From: Phoronis australis
Lineage: Eukaryota > Phoronida > Phoronidae
Length of the DNA: 53,704 bases
Direction: 5' to 3'
Assembly (NCBI GenBank): GCA_002633005.1
Contig: NMRA01000316.1
Location: forward strand, 123,901-177,604
Part shown: positions 1-13,800 of the stretch, in pieces
How the letters are laid out: each line of letters starts with the position of its first letter
Position numbering within the stretch: position 1 is the first letter of the stretch
Translations under genes and position numbers: made by a program
The notes under the pieces: generated by a model
The model's database searches: none
Told to the model about the DNA's origin: nothing
Seen by the model: only the letters and a program-made list of their open reading frames with translations

Positions 1-410
1 TTTTTTTTCTCACATGCGCATATTTGACATAAAATGTAACAACTTCTTACATTCCAAGAGAGGCTGAGCAACGTAAAATGTAACACTGACATAAACTGTA
101 GCAGTCGTTACATGTTGCCGTATCAAAGCTGACAGGGTTAACGGAACAGAGTCAGCGCCGGCAATCGCCTATGAACTGCTCATTCAGCACAAGTTTCCAT
201 GACTGATTTGCAGAGGGTCCAACATTCTTAACCATCACAAATAGTGGTATTGTCTAGTCTACTATTTTTTTCTGATCGTTTGTCGGCCCTGTTGATGTAA
301 ACCTTGGTCTTGAATGGACCCACCCATCAAATGCAAGGACAACAGTCGGGGGAGAAAGTACATCGTGTGTCCAGTGTAAAGCTGACGAATATGAGGACGA
401 AGACACTCTC

Positions 411-661
411 CCATACCCGAACCCAACCTTTAATATGGGGGCTCGAATCTCTGACAAAGTGGACCTTATGCAAACAAAAAAGCCGGAGGACAAAAAAAAA
501 ACGGGGTACCACCTTCAGGTCTGTGAACTACATGTATGTGTTTGCGTCTTTTTAGTGGACTTTTGTCTCGTTTTCTTGGACTTTTTGTTTCTCCGAGGCG
601 AACCTTTTTACCTACTTCGCTAAATGGAGGGCTTGTTCGAGCCCCCCTGGGTGCGCGCATG
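411..661 (+). mobile_element. MITE-like element, copy 1
   Basis: Diverged copy of the element at 3272-3499, in opposite orientation. Shared blocks are the CTCGAATCTCTGACAAAGTG region near 441 and the stretch from TTTTAGTGGAC (about 551) to GAGGCG. The right end CTGGGTGCGCGCATG (647-661) matches the terminal inverted repeat of the other copy; the left end CCATACCCGAACCCAACC (411-428) is a decayed form of it. No ORF is conserved between copies. Confidence 0.6.
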
Positions 662-1069
662 TCTCCCATTCGACATGTAAATTCATAAACTGAGTTACAC
701 CTGACCAGTGGTCGCCACCTTCCCTGACTGCACACCGGAAGATAGTAGAGAGCATGAACTTGTGTATATCGAGCCCATCATCAGAAACTACTGTACAGCC
801 GTGTTTGAACCAAGTTTGCGTTAATGAAGGTGTGCTACCGAACTGTACTGTCTTATAGTTTTAAAAATTATTGAGACCAATTCTAGTAGCGTAAAAGGGA
901 TAAATCGATTTTTGGTTTGCTAAACAGAGCTTTAAAGATGTATTTGCATGATCCTAACTATACCGATGTATAACAGGAACTAAACGATAATGACATTTTT
1001 GGCCTTTCAAGTCACATCTATGCAGTGGAATAAGAGTAGCAAGAGATACATGTACAAGGAATAGTAAGT

Positions 1070-1200
1070 AGGTCATCACCACTTGAATGGTATTCGACAC
1101 TTGCTGATTTATTGTACATGATATCCTGAAGATGTCTTATGAATAGACGAAACGTTGAATGAACATGAACTTTTTTATTTGTTCGGCGATTGTCCGTTTT
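1070..1200 (+). repeat. Dispersed repeat with hammerhead-like core, copy 1
   Basis: Contains CTGAAGA, a GTCT...AGAC hairpin, then GAAACG at 1126-1154. The stretch from CACTTGCTG (about 1098) to CGGCGATTGTC (about 1193) matches the reverse strand at 28.96-29.06 kb. The arrangement resembles the CUGANGA-stemII-GAAA core of hammerhead ribozymes, with one extra base before the stem. Confidence 0.5.
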
Positions 1201-1759
1201 TTAAACAATAATGCTAATTTAACATAACCAACGTTAAACAAAGTGCAGTTGTTTTCTCTCATAACTTGTAAATGTAAAGACAAAAAAATCCACGAATACA
1301 TGTAATGTAGGTGACCTTTGCACTAATGACGTACATGTACCTCGGGGGCTCACATACATGTAACCCGTATCGTGCAGCGTTATTCCTCAGCACCACGCCA
1401 CGAAACTTACTGCATACAGTTCAGTGATTTGCAGCGGACAATTTTCGCCCCAAAACTCATTCTTAAAAACATTTGGCACTTTTCAACCTACTTCATCGTC
1501 ACTATATGTCGTGTTTTTAACTAATTCGTCCAAGCAATCACAAAAATAACGGATTAGCCTGCAAGTTTCACTTTGAATTTTGTTCCTAGAGTGGCGTCTT
1601 TGTGTTTGTGTGGCTGCACTGCTAAATGAGTTCTCTGGTTATATAAATAAGCAAAAAATACATTACATTACATTGTATTCATGTTAATGATTTCTTCGTC
1701 TAGACAACATCGCGAACATGAAGCTGACTTTGTAATGCGCCAAGCAGGCCAGTCCGTTG

Positions 1760-1864
1760 TCAAGAGCTTCCGAAGTCGTCTCCTTTCATGAACCTGTAAA
1801 TGAGATCCCACGATCGTTCTGGTTGGTCGTACGGTGTAAGGTGTCCGGCTCCCTTGATCACCAC
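1760..1864 (-). CDS. CPVL: CPVL copy A exon 12 (catalytic His461, stop)
   Basis: Residues 454-487 and [20 protein letters not shown] carries the catalytic His. I see no AATAAA close by; the nearest on the minus strand is 1179-1174, about 580 nt beyond the stop. Confidence 0.9.
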   Translation of the reverse strand: MVIKGAGHLTPYDQPERSWDLIYRFMKGDDFGSS

Positions 1865-4800
1865 CTGAACAAAAATTAACAGCCATATAGCTCTAGTACA
1901 TGTATACAGTAGTTTGTTGTACCACCTAGTTTCATTCTGACATCACCTTTACTGCACGACTTTCAAATAAAAGCAACAGGGTGTCAGCTGAAGTGAAAAG
2001 CCAATGAAAGAAAACCGAATCCTAAGAATTGGGCAACGTCAAGCATTCCTTGTACAAGATGTACATGTACATGTATATGGATGGCAGCACGGAAAGAAAG
2101 AACCAGCATAGCAGAGTTACATGCACATTCCCTGTGGGAACATTTCTACTAATAACGACTCCCCAAATACATGTACGTGTCACTAAAATTCTTCACAAAA
2201 CACATGCACAATTTGATTATTCTTTTTCTCTGTCTTGTTAAAAATATTGATTTCATATAATCTGGAAGTCAAAAGCACTCAGCTGTGTGTTCGTTTAGAA
2301 AATGTTCAACGAAACGTAACTCTGGTGGATCTGTGCCCGTGATAACGCAAGGTGGTCGACTATAAATTTAGAAGTGAAGTATACGCGAAATGCCTAACAA
2401 CTGAAAATTTCAGACGTTGTTTGTGGTCACGTCCCTAGAGCGTGCTGTCCCTCACTAAATCTGCCTGTGCTTTACCTTGCTGGTTCCCTACGTGCCTAGC
2501 CAGCACGCAGGTTCATGCAGTGACAAGCGCTTAAGCATTGGTTGATATAACCTCAGCAGTCATTGGTTAGCTTTACAACACCGTGAAAAAATGGCAGACT
2601 GAGAACGATTGTTAGCCTTGTCATGTACATGTAAGTTTCTGCAGTGATGCTTAGGCCTAATCGCCGCACGATTGGAGCACAGACATGTACAATAAACACA
2701 TATCTGGCTGAATTAACGAAGTTTTATTCATACTGTATGAATACAGAACAGTATCGTAAACAAAAGTCATCGACAGTAGAAAAATGCACTCCGAAAAGGC
2801 GCAACCACAATTTCTAGGATTCACATTTCCTGAACCTAAATTTTAAGCACCGATTTGTCTGTACAACAGACCACATTTACACTTCATTTTATCAGTCATG
2901 ACAGTTTGCTTGCGTAAAGCTTTACCTGTTGAGAATTCGACTAGCCAATCAGAAACGCGCGTGGGAAAAATTCCCGAGGAAAATTACGTGATACCTGCGT
3001 GCTGGCTGCCGGCCATCTAGCGGCACGCAGGGAACCAGCGGGGTGTTTTATACGTCACTGGCGGCGCTCCGTAAGCTTGGTTGGTTAAAAGGAACTGTGA
3101 GTTTGCCTACAGCTTTTAACATACTTCACTATAATCCCGCTTCCTTGTCTGCCAACCAACCCGTCAAAGTTGTTATTCTGTTAATCATAACACTAATATA
3201 ATAACAACTCGATACACTGTATCGTAAGCTTACGTACATGTATACTAGCTAAGTAGCACGGCTTCTTAACCGTGACCATGCGCGCACCCAGGGGGTGAGG
3301 GGTCCGCCTCAGAGAAACAAAAAGTCCGAGAAAACGAGACAAAAGTCCACTAAAAAGGCGCGAATGCACAATTCATTCATGTAACTCTGAACGTGTTACT
3401 CCGCTTATATTTTAGTTCACCGCTTTTTTGTTAGTAAAAGGTCCAAATTGCCAAAAATTCGAGCCCCCCACATTTTAGGCTGGGTGCGTGCATGGTGACG
3501 TACCATAACAATGCGTATTACCATGTCGATGACATTAGTTTTAAATGTGTGCCCTTACGCCCATGCAGTGATAACCGCAACACTGGTAAGTGATTTATTA
3601 AAATATTTTTGCGCACATGTTTTAGACAGACGTGCACACGTCTCTGGATACACCAGATCCCAAAAGTAAACGGAAATATTCTATTTCCGGGAGAATTTCG
3701 GCTCATTTTGATAGATTACATCTTGCATGCGTTGTAGGCGCAGTAATGCAAGATCGGTGGGCACATGATCATCTACAGTACACATGTAAAGTCAAAAGTT
3801 CATGCCGGAAGTAATACGAATCTCCAGTAATGCGCATTGAACAGCATGGGCCTACCATTTTGAGATAGGCATCAATAGGACTTCCGTGATAGATTTATTC
3901 AACGAGCTTGTACACTGGACGTCAAACTACTTTAGTACCTGATACAAGTTGTCTGCTTTTGTTACGTATCCGGCCACATCCGAATCACCACCATCGACTT
4001 TCCATATTACTCGCCTGGCTTTCCTGTGCAGTTCACTACCACGCCACGACATGCTCTTTAGAAACACATCCGTGAGTGGGTGAGCAACGATAATATCCAG
4101 CTGACCATTGTAAAACAGGGTCTGGAACAAAAATGGATGTCATAATGCACGCATTGGTGGCGTCTGTGAAACTATTTCTAATGTTTAGCAGCGCCCTTTA
4201 AAGCTATATTTTCACCCTGTTTAGGTTTCACTTAAGCACATTTCGAATTTTTAATTAAAAAACCACGGGACATGGTCATTGTTGTGTCACGTCACCGAGA
4301 CGAGCTGTTTTTAGTTGAGTCCCTACACGCCATGTTCAACTGAAAGAGGTGGCCAACTTCAACACTTTTGGATGCAATTCATGTCCTCTTGCGGGATTTA
4401 TTTTCGTGTTCGACATACATTTTGACAGAAGACAAGTCTTAATATTGTAGTATTGTCATTATTTAAAAGGCACAGTCGTAAGGTGTAAACATTTCTAAGC
4501 ACTAGAGTGGGCAAAACTTGTGAACTTACGATTGCGTCTACAATGTGCAGTTATAGTTATACGTAATACATGTATTTTAGTGAAACTGGCTCCTGAAGTT
4601 TACATGTACCTCACGCGTGAGGCCGCATTAGTACGCACACTTACAGGGGTTGAGTGAGTAATATCAACCGGCCTTATGATATTTAATAGCAGCTTCAACT
4701 TTTGTTCTGCCTTAATCTTACCCTGACTCCTGCATTTAGTATGTCGACAACCCATGGTTTCACAGAGCTCATGAAATCATGGTCCATCAAACTCTCGCCT

Positions 4801-7800
4801 ACCAGAGGATCCCCTCCAAACTGCAGATTGCCCACATGGAGCGCTCGACGAACTTCCGGTTTGTCAAGAAGTGAGTTGTAATAACCAAGTTCCGCCGCTT
4901 CCTAAACGAACATTGGGGTTTAATATCAAATTAAAAACGGTTTCTGCATTTTTGAATTATCGTGGATATTATCCTTCGATTCCAAGCACAGCAGGGCTAT
5001 ACGAAAATAAAATGAAAAATTCAAATTCCAACTACACATGCAAACAAGACCTACGTCATTGAACTGGACATTGTTTAGCTCATTAAAAGACGTAACAACG
5101 GCAGGGAAAATTAAAGACGTAACCGTTCTCAATTCTCAAAAGTTTTTAAAAAGTTTCCTTTAAATTATTCTGCAAACGTCGATAGGTTCTGTAACCGAGT
5201 TTGTTGACGATTGTGAGAAAGAGCACCTTGGAACTGCAGAATTTGCTTTGAGTCGAAATGTGATTTGCGTAAGTGCTGTAACCGAGTAATGGTTTTATGC
5301 AAGTGCAATTCCGGGTGACAAAATGTTAACCACTTCGTGGAATCACTTTAAAAAATAAGCACGATTAACGTCCAATTTCCGTACATGCAAAACACGCAAG
5401 TTTTCGGTCAGAGTATATACAGCCATTATCAAGTTCCCTTGTTAAGAGATATACAGTAGAGATAATCATTGGAACATTTTGTGGTGTCAAGACGAGAACG
5501 GATGGCTCATGGAACATGGCCTTGAGTACACAGTTAAAATGCCACGTGTAATGTGAAGCACACGTCAACAAAAGTCTCACCTTAGTTCGGAGTATATTAT
5601 AATAGTTAGTCATTCCAGTCACATTCGTGAAATAGGACGGATAGGATAACCCAAGCAAAAAATGGTCCATCACCTGTAAGTAGAATTTCGATATTTAATG
5701 TAATCTACATTGTACATGTATATGTGAATATGTATAACAGAACACATTTACGGAATGTTGAACAACAATTTTTGTTATACATCTCAGAGTAAACTAAGGT
5801 AAAGACTGAAAGATCCCATCGAACACTAATCCGAAAATGCGTTTGTTGCCATAAAACTCATCATGCTTTTGTAAACTCAAAAATAGTGAAGAGAAACAAC
5901 AATTTTGCATGATCTTGGCAGTAACTTTCGCAGTATTGGCGACTTTTTTTCATACGAGGTCAAATAATTGAGTGATGGTAAACGATGTCAGGAATTTGTA
6001 TAGAAAAGCATCTCACGGCTTTTCTCCGTCTGCAGATAGTCTTCAAAGTGGGTGACAAGCCACTTTCAAAGAATTCCTTTTTTTTTTTAGTCCAGGAAGT
6101 GTACCCATGGTCGTTGAGTTGACGTGACTCGCCTAGTTACGTCAACGTGGGAATTGCTCCTGTCTCTCGTGTTTTTAAGACTTTTTAACCATTCTTAAGC
6201 CCAGAAATTACGTCTAAACTGTGTAAGGCTTATTTTGATGCCAGTTTAAAAGATTTTAACCAAGTACTGTTTCCGAAGGACGTTCAACAAATGTGTTGTT
6301 TGTGAAATACTATCATCAACAAATTTTGAACGTAGAAAAAGAGTTGATTTTCAGAGAAATTAGATTTAACTTTCAACTGCTACATGTAATTACTTCGTAC
6401 ACATGTATGCCTGTAAGCTCTGACCTGTTTGGTACCACCGAGTTTGGGTACCAATTATTACCCAAAAGGCTTCTTTGTCAGACGTGATTCTAGATCAGAT
6501 CGTAATGTTGGACGGAAATCTTTTGGTTTTATCAGTCCAGAAGAGTGGTACGTAACGACAAATAGGGTCGTTACCTAAAGAGCGCCATTCTCCGTGCAAT
6601 GCATAGGGTACATGTACGTGCATTTGAAACAGTTTGTTAAGGAAATGATTTAAATTTTGGATTTTGGAAATTATACAAATGGTTCGAGAGACGGAGACGA
6701 GGCATAAAACAAGCTGGAACGACTTAAGCTTTCTTCAGGCATAAACGATGGTCATCGTTTAGCACGGTTTACAACAAAGTTCTGTACAAAATCCAAAGAC
6801 GCTTTCGCCTGAAAAAATCTTACTTCCAACGCTTCCTTAAAATTCTCTTTCTTCATGAAGCGAACCATATCTGCGGTATACGCCTTAGCTCTATCCCTTT
6901 GTTGTTCGTTGAGCAGTCCTGCATAATACAGGTAATCACCATAATCCACCATCTGGAATCAACAGGATATCTGTAGGTCATTGACACAAATGTGCCAGAT
7001 CGCTAAACGTTCGACGGATGTAATAAGCGTTGAGAGATACAAGCATGCCCGAAGAATTAAGAGCTGCGAAAACAGAAATCAGCAGTATATAGCTGAAGTG
7101 TTGATATTGTGAAGCACGTTGCTGAATACGTACACGAAACGTACCGAGAGTGGCGTACATAAAGTAATATCCCACGAGACATTATTTCGCGTATCGACCG
7201 AGACCAAATTTGTATTTATCCCATGCGCTTTGAATTCCATTTTTTTCATTTTTCGGCAGATTTTTTAGATACTTCACCCAGACTGTTCACATGGCGGACC
7301 ACCTCCAATGTGTATACAGATGTATTTGCGCATTAAGTTGTAAGTTTTGTCTTGTAAAAGAAACAATTTTAAAAGTAACGATTTATTTCTTGAAAAGAGG
7401 TAACAAAGATAAAAGCAACGGCAACTGCTCAGTGAATGTGTAACTTCTCCTGGAAATAGTTAAATAACAACATTTGGTATTGTAGTTTCTTAGGAATTGG
7501 TGCCTGAGTTGCAGACGATAAACATGTAGGCAATGACTATAGCCTCTGCTGGCTCAGCCAGCAGACTTCGATTAGAGACGATGGTCATTTACTACAGACG
7601 ATAGCATTCAGCACCTGAAAACTGAGACAGAAGTGTCATATATTATACCGGTTCGTTCCAGATTTTACTTTTAAGGCCTGGTTGCAAGTCGAATGTTAGT
7701 TTAAAGAGTTCCCACCATGACCCTGTGTCTCAAAAAGGAATTTTATTATTACATCTTAACAGATTTAATAGTAGCCTTTAGTACACCTGTTGCTACAAAA

Positions 7801-10800
7801 CAATCTAAAAATTTTAAAAACTATATTTTTCTGTTATCGAGTTTGTAAGCAATGGGTGGAAGACCGCCTCAGCCGTTGTTGTTTTACCAGTGCGATACTG
7901 AGGAGTTGTGAAGAAAGTCCGCGGGGAGCCGTCTTTTTCAGACATGAAAAGGTGCATTTGTTTAAACTGTACAACAACTTGACTGTGAACGTCTTAGTGT
8001 TCAAATTTCCTAAACACGTGAAAGTTGCACAGGAATGGCATCATTTTGTCATAGGCGGTGCACCATAGTGGCCTGGGTTAGGGCTATAGTCCCCCACTTT
8101 TTCAGGGCTAAGCCGCCCATGGTCTACATGTATAGGCGGTGCAACACAGCAGGGCTGGGGGGGGGGGGGGNNNNCTTTTTTCAGTGCTGCGCCACCCATG
8201 ATTGTGCGCCGAACAAGAGTGTGGAGTGTCAGTGTGGAACATGAGATTCTGTTTGGCGTAAGCCACACTTTGATCGGCACATTTCAAAGAATCGTGTTTC
8301 GACCACACACATAAGCGGCGTTACAATGAAGGACTCACCATCAAGTAAGTGCATTTGCAAATTTTGTAAATAACGAACAAACTGCTTCCATTCTAGGGCG
8401 AGTGATGCCAGGCCTTGGACCCCGGCCCAGATCGAGTGCTACTACAAGTAGGCTTATGCATATTGTGTTTAGACTGTGCTCATTCCATCACGGAAATAGT
8501 GAATATGAGTAACCCAGGTTTGCTGTGGCCTTTGTCAGTAATTATTAAGTGTCTATTTTGTGAGTAGTGACCACAACTTGGTAGAGTTGGTTGTGGCTCA
8601 CATATGCCATATCTCGTGCATGTGGGTCGAGTTCATACGGTCTCAAAGCCGACGAAAGTTCGCTAAATGGGATATCGAGTTCATTGTCTGATTTTTCAAG
8701 TATTTGAGTATCATGCCCGTATCCACTCTCCTCTCTGTCTGCATAATAATTGTCCAATTCTAGCCCAATATTGTCATTGTCTTCTAACTTGCAGTGTTCC
8801 GGCATTGCAAATGATTGTCAAGCGGCCAACCGTCTTCCACCCATTGCATTATTTGGCGGGAAACTTAGAAATAAGTAATTTTTCTTCAAAAATAAAAAAG
8901 TTGCCACTATTTGGCATGAAAAGTGCCTATTTAGCAAGATTTTATGGTATTCGGTTTATATTAGTTAACTGAAACCTGGAAAAGTAAGAAAAAGCATGGT
9001 GGGAACTCTTTAATTGCTGCAACTGTATTACTTTAAAGTATATTCGGAAAGTTTGGTAATCGAACCGGCTGAAGACGTCGAGTAGACATTGACCTACCTT
9101 TAAACTTTTCCATGTCAGAGGTCACTGTTGAAGTAGTGCGGGAGGTGAATACAGAAAACTTTAATACATGGCGACATTTCCCTAAACAAATTCAACGCGT
9201 ATGGGATAAAAACATGTAACTTAACGTAAACACATCGCTTTGACACTGCCTACATTCTTGATGCATTACTTATAAGGGTATTTTATCGTTACTTTTCTGT
9301 TGCTACCAATCAAAAGAACATATTTGCTCAATTCCTCTGTAGTGCAATTGCTGTGATGTACATGTATTTTTAGGAGTTCATTCTAAACTACATGTAAGTA
9401 GATGTAGCCAACTTGGATTAACAGATTTACACTACTTGTTCGCGAACCTTCCCAAAAAATCGATGAATGATTTAAAACAAATTCGTTAAAATTTGTTCGT
9501 TGTTAAAATATTCAAGGTGTTGTTATAACAAGCACTGTTTATTATATACTATGCTAACGTTCAGGTGTGCACGGTGCATCGGTTCTAGGAAACCTGATAT
9601 CTTTACACCTAAACTTTCTTTCTACGCTCCTGGCTTCGAAAAGTCACTCCCTAGGGTGTTCCATCGATAAAATAAACCCCGATGACAACAGATATCCCGG
9701 AGTAAATACATACACTGTACTCCCGCACCTTCAAAACAGGTAACCAGTCGGGGTCCGTGTTTTATCTGGCTGGTTAGATGTTTTGTAGGTGCTGGAGTCG
9801 TTTTCCGACTTCAGGATATCTCTCCTTTACGCAAAAAGACTGATGTAAACATTAAAAACAGAATTGTGTTAAGATTCCCTGGCCAGAGGCCGCTCTGGTA
9901 TTCGTAAAAACGACTTTAATAGCAAAAATATCCAAACATTACCGGGCTGGCAATCATGATTACTTGCAAGCGTTGTCTATGTTTGACTGTTAGACTACGG
10001 CACGTGCTCACGAGCTAATTCGGAATGAGTACCGAATACACTTGTGAAACGTGATTTCATCGCTTATTAAACGGAAACCCACCAACTAATCGCTCCATTG
10101 GCTATCATATGTTAGGTTCACGTGCGATATATGTAGGAAACTACAGAGCATAGTCGCGAAACATTCACCTTACCGTGACAAGAGGAAATGGAATAAACCA
10201 ACGCGACAGTATTAAGGAAGTACATGTACACGCATCATCCAAGCACAACCGGTTTTATACGTGTACATATACATGCACATGTAGTGTCCTTCCTGGACTG
10301 GATTGGCGCAGGCAATGTCCAGTGAAGAAACGCGGTGCAGGTGGTATAACACGAAACTGATTGGAAGAAAATCGTGCATTGTCAAAGAAATATCAATGCA
10401 GTTATTGTAACCACGCTTTGGTCTGAAATGCGTTTTATTTTTTACTGGTTCCAATTTACACAAGGAGATCTTTTACGCGAGCGTTTTGTTATTAATGCGT
10501 CAGCCCAATTCTGATATAATCAGTTGCCTACTGATCGCACCTCTGTTGAGCCAGTCCAGTCCATATGGCAGTGAAACAAGGGGTCATTTTTAACTACTAT
10601 TTAGACGTGAAGTATCAGCTTATTAATCAATGAAGCAAAGGGTCATTATCGCGTTTTGGAAATTTCACAGCATACAGAGTGTCTGGCAAGAATAAACCGT
10701 TCTTATACGAGTTCAAGCTTCGTGAAAGTTACATGTACATGTACTGATGTACTTTACCGTGAGTGGATCAGAGAACCCGTCCCCTATGGTCATTCCTTTC

Positions 10801-13800
10801 AAGTTGATGGCACTGTTACCTTTGGACATCTCAGTCATGATCTTATGAGTTATAGCAGGGCCATATTTACCGCCATACGACTGCAAACACAAATGCCACA
10901 ATCATGCCAAGAATTGTACGGTGACACTTGGCTTACGTAAACAGACAACTGCTGCCTGGTGGTTTGCACACCCAGAAGAATCGATGAGGAACATGTTGTT
11001 GCGTTTCATGTTGCAAAAGTCACATTTCAAAAACGTCATTTCACAAACCATCCAAATATGCTATTTAAAAACTATTAAAACGAAAATTTCAAAATATCGT
11101 TATTGCTCGTTTGTATGTATGATGGTCTCAATATTTAGACAACAATAATACCAGCAGCCTGAGGCGATTTAATTAACCAAAGCAACATCGTGCCTTTGAT
11201 GTAAACCGGCAGATTCTGAGGTGCGTTAACCGGTGGAGTTGCCCAAATTCGACTGGTTTGTCATGAAATCTGTGACATTCATGATACATATAATTCTTAG
11301 TATGTTAGTTTGATAGTGTTATTACTTATTGATATTATTTCTTTGCTAGCCAATTGTTTTTGTTTATAGAAACTTGTTTTGGCTGTCAGCTGAGTCAGCG
11401 ACCAACCCATCCGGTGCATCCACACATGTTTTGATGATCTCTGTAGTAAACAAGATTGCGTAATGGTCATTCACAGAAACATTGCCTAAAGACAGCTGAC
11501 CATTACCATATATGGCAAACACAACAGAGTAGTTCAGATGATTGTTGTGAAAGTTTTAGAGTTGCTTCCTGTTATTTTCCTGTAGAATATTGAATCATAA
11601 AGTTTAGTGCATGCAACCCACATATTTGTGACTTGTATATAAATCCGTTCACTTGTCTAATAAAGACAGTCCTCATCTTGCTACTGCCAGTTGCTTTACT
11701 AGTGTAATTGAGTGTTCCACACTTAGTTACTGAATACAACCATCTCACTGACGGACCGAGACTGTCCACAACACAACACAACGCTGCTACTAAGTCGAGT
11801 TATTCTCCACTATTCTACTACATAGCCAGAATTTCCCCACATGGTTATGGTGTTCACGTAGGAATCTTTTCATGTGATGAACCGCCAATTATAAAAGACA
11901 GTCTCTATTCAAAGTCACCACTACAAAAACCCTGCTGGGAAGTTTTGCAAACAGACCCCTACCCATGGATTTACGTCACACTATATATGATGAACCACTT
12001 GTGCATATACACGTACATGTAGGAATGTAGAACCACAAATATTTCATTCTATGCCTGAACTATTCATGTTTGAAAGTTTTTCAAAAGTACTTAAGAGCTT
12101 ACCGAAAAGGTAACAATCATCCATGATCATGGACCATTTTCAAAAATGCAAACTGAATATTGTCTTAGCGGTGTGGTATGAATTCAATGTCCAACTGAAA
12201 AGTAATTTTAAAATGAATATCACAACTGACGGTATACTTACACCCTTTTTTATTACCTACCTCCCCGGAAACGTAAAAGTCATTCTTGAGGTACTCGTGG
12301 TATAGTGTAAAAAACTGTGTCAAGGCACTGGAAATGTATAGATCATTAGAGCATATAACTGGACCAGAAAAGACCATTATGATAGGGCAAATTACACAGC
12401 CAGGTTGGCTGAAGATTAATCTTCTTACAAACGAAGATTATGTAAACATTAATTTGCAAACACATGTATAACGCGCCAAATAGACGATCAATTAACGTTG
12501 AAAAAAATGTGTGCTGTATACGACAATTTTACGCCATATTCATTACATTTGGCGTGATTGCGGTCCAGATGGAACTTTATTGCGATACAAGATCTCAGAT
12601 AAAACGCCTACGTACATGTAGGTGGTATCCACGATTACAATAACCAAATTTCAACACGCCATTGTAGCTAGCAATGATTGTTTCCTGCTGAATACTTAGA
12701 CCTACCTGAATAAGTCTCTCGCCACATCGTTTTGATTGGTGGCATATCCAGCTGGATCTTTCGTGTAGCTAAAACCTGTACCAACCTGCAATGTGTTTAT
12801 GCGTACATGTAACACGATAACACGATAACACGAAACCATTTTCTGTTCCGACGAAGCCCTTATAATCTAAGCGTTTTTCATGTTGTCAATTCGACAGATC
12901 GACGTTTTATACCAACAAGTACCCATTGCAGTGCTAAGGACTCTCACAAGAAGATGGAAATTATTGACTTCACGGAGCATCGCATTATATCCTGTGATGC
13001 TTCACTTGTTTTTACTAAGCCACTGAGAACAGCAATGTTGATGAAACAAGATGGACTGTCTACTTGCTTTTTTCGTGACAAACCTGACGCAAGAATTGAC
13101 TACGTGTAAACAGGACGTACCGGATTGTCCACGTAGATTATCGACGCATTTCGATTCCACGTAATTTCACGACGATACACTGTAAAATAAGGGAAATTTT
13201 TACTTAAATATTTTCACAGAGGCTGCTGTGTCTATTCATTTTACTGCCGTCATACTGTACTTTTTCAAACCTAGGTATTTAATTATTGAAGTGCACAGAA
13301 TTCTCTCTCCGAGCGCTTAGAGTAGCAGTCAAAAATGCTAGACCCCAGTTTGCCGTATAAGATGGTTAAAGATGCTATGTCTCATTAAAACTGTGAACAT
13401 TTAAATTTGCAGCACGCGTCACCTACTGACTTCCTGAAGAACTGTGTTTACAAGTGTAATCAGGAAAAACAACGAATTATAAATAAATTGCTGTTTTCAA
13501 TAAAACACCACATGTACGCTTAACAGGAATATGAACAAACAAAATACAGTTATTCCAAATATTATTTGACAGTGAAATTAACGAATTCTAAAAACTGTTC
13601 CTTGATTCATTAGGGTATCCTTGAAATCTTACCAAACTCATTTACATGAAAATAGTTTAGCAAAACGAAAATCTCGAGATTGATTTGGTAACTGGTTCTT
13701 GGATGGTTTTGGCAACACTGGAGGACCCAGGGTTGTTTGTAAATTAGAACTTCATTAGCATATTCACAATGATTAGGGACCCTTAAAGATACGCTTTTGC

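Larger units (their letters stand above)
6953..10757. other. Longest intron of CPVL copy A (intron 7)
   Basis: 3.8 kb. Holds the GGCGG foldback units (8051-8200, with four n), an unexplained minus-strand ORF (8545-8805) and a 134-bp imperfect palindrome (9690-9823). I see no gene in the rest. Confidence 0.7.
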
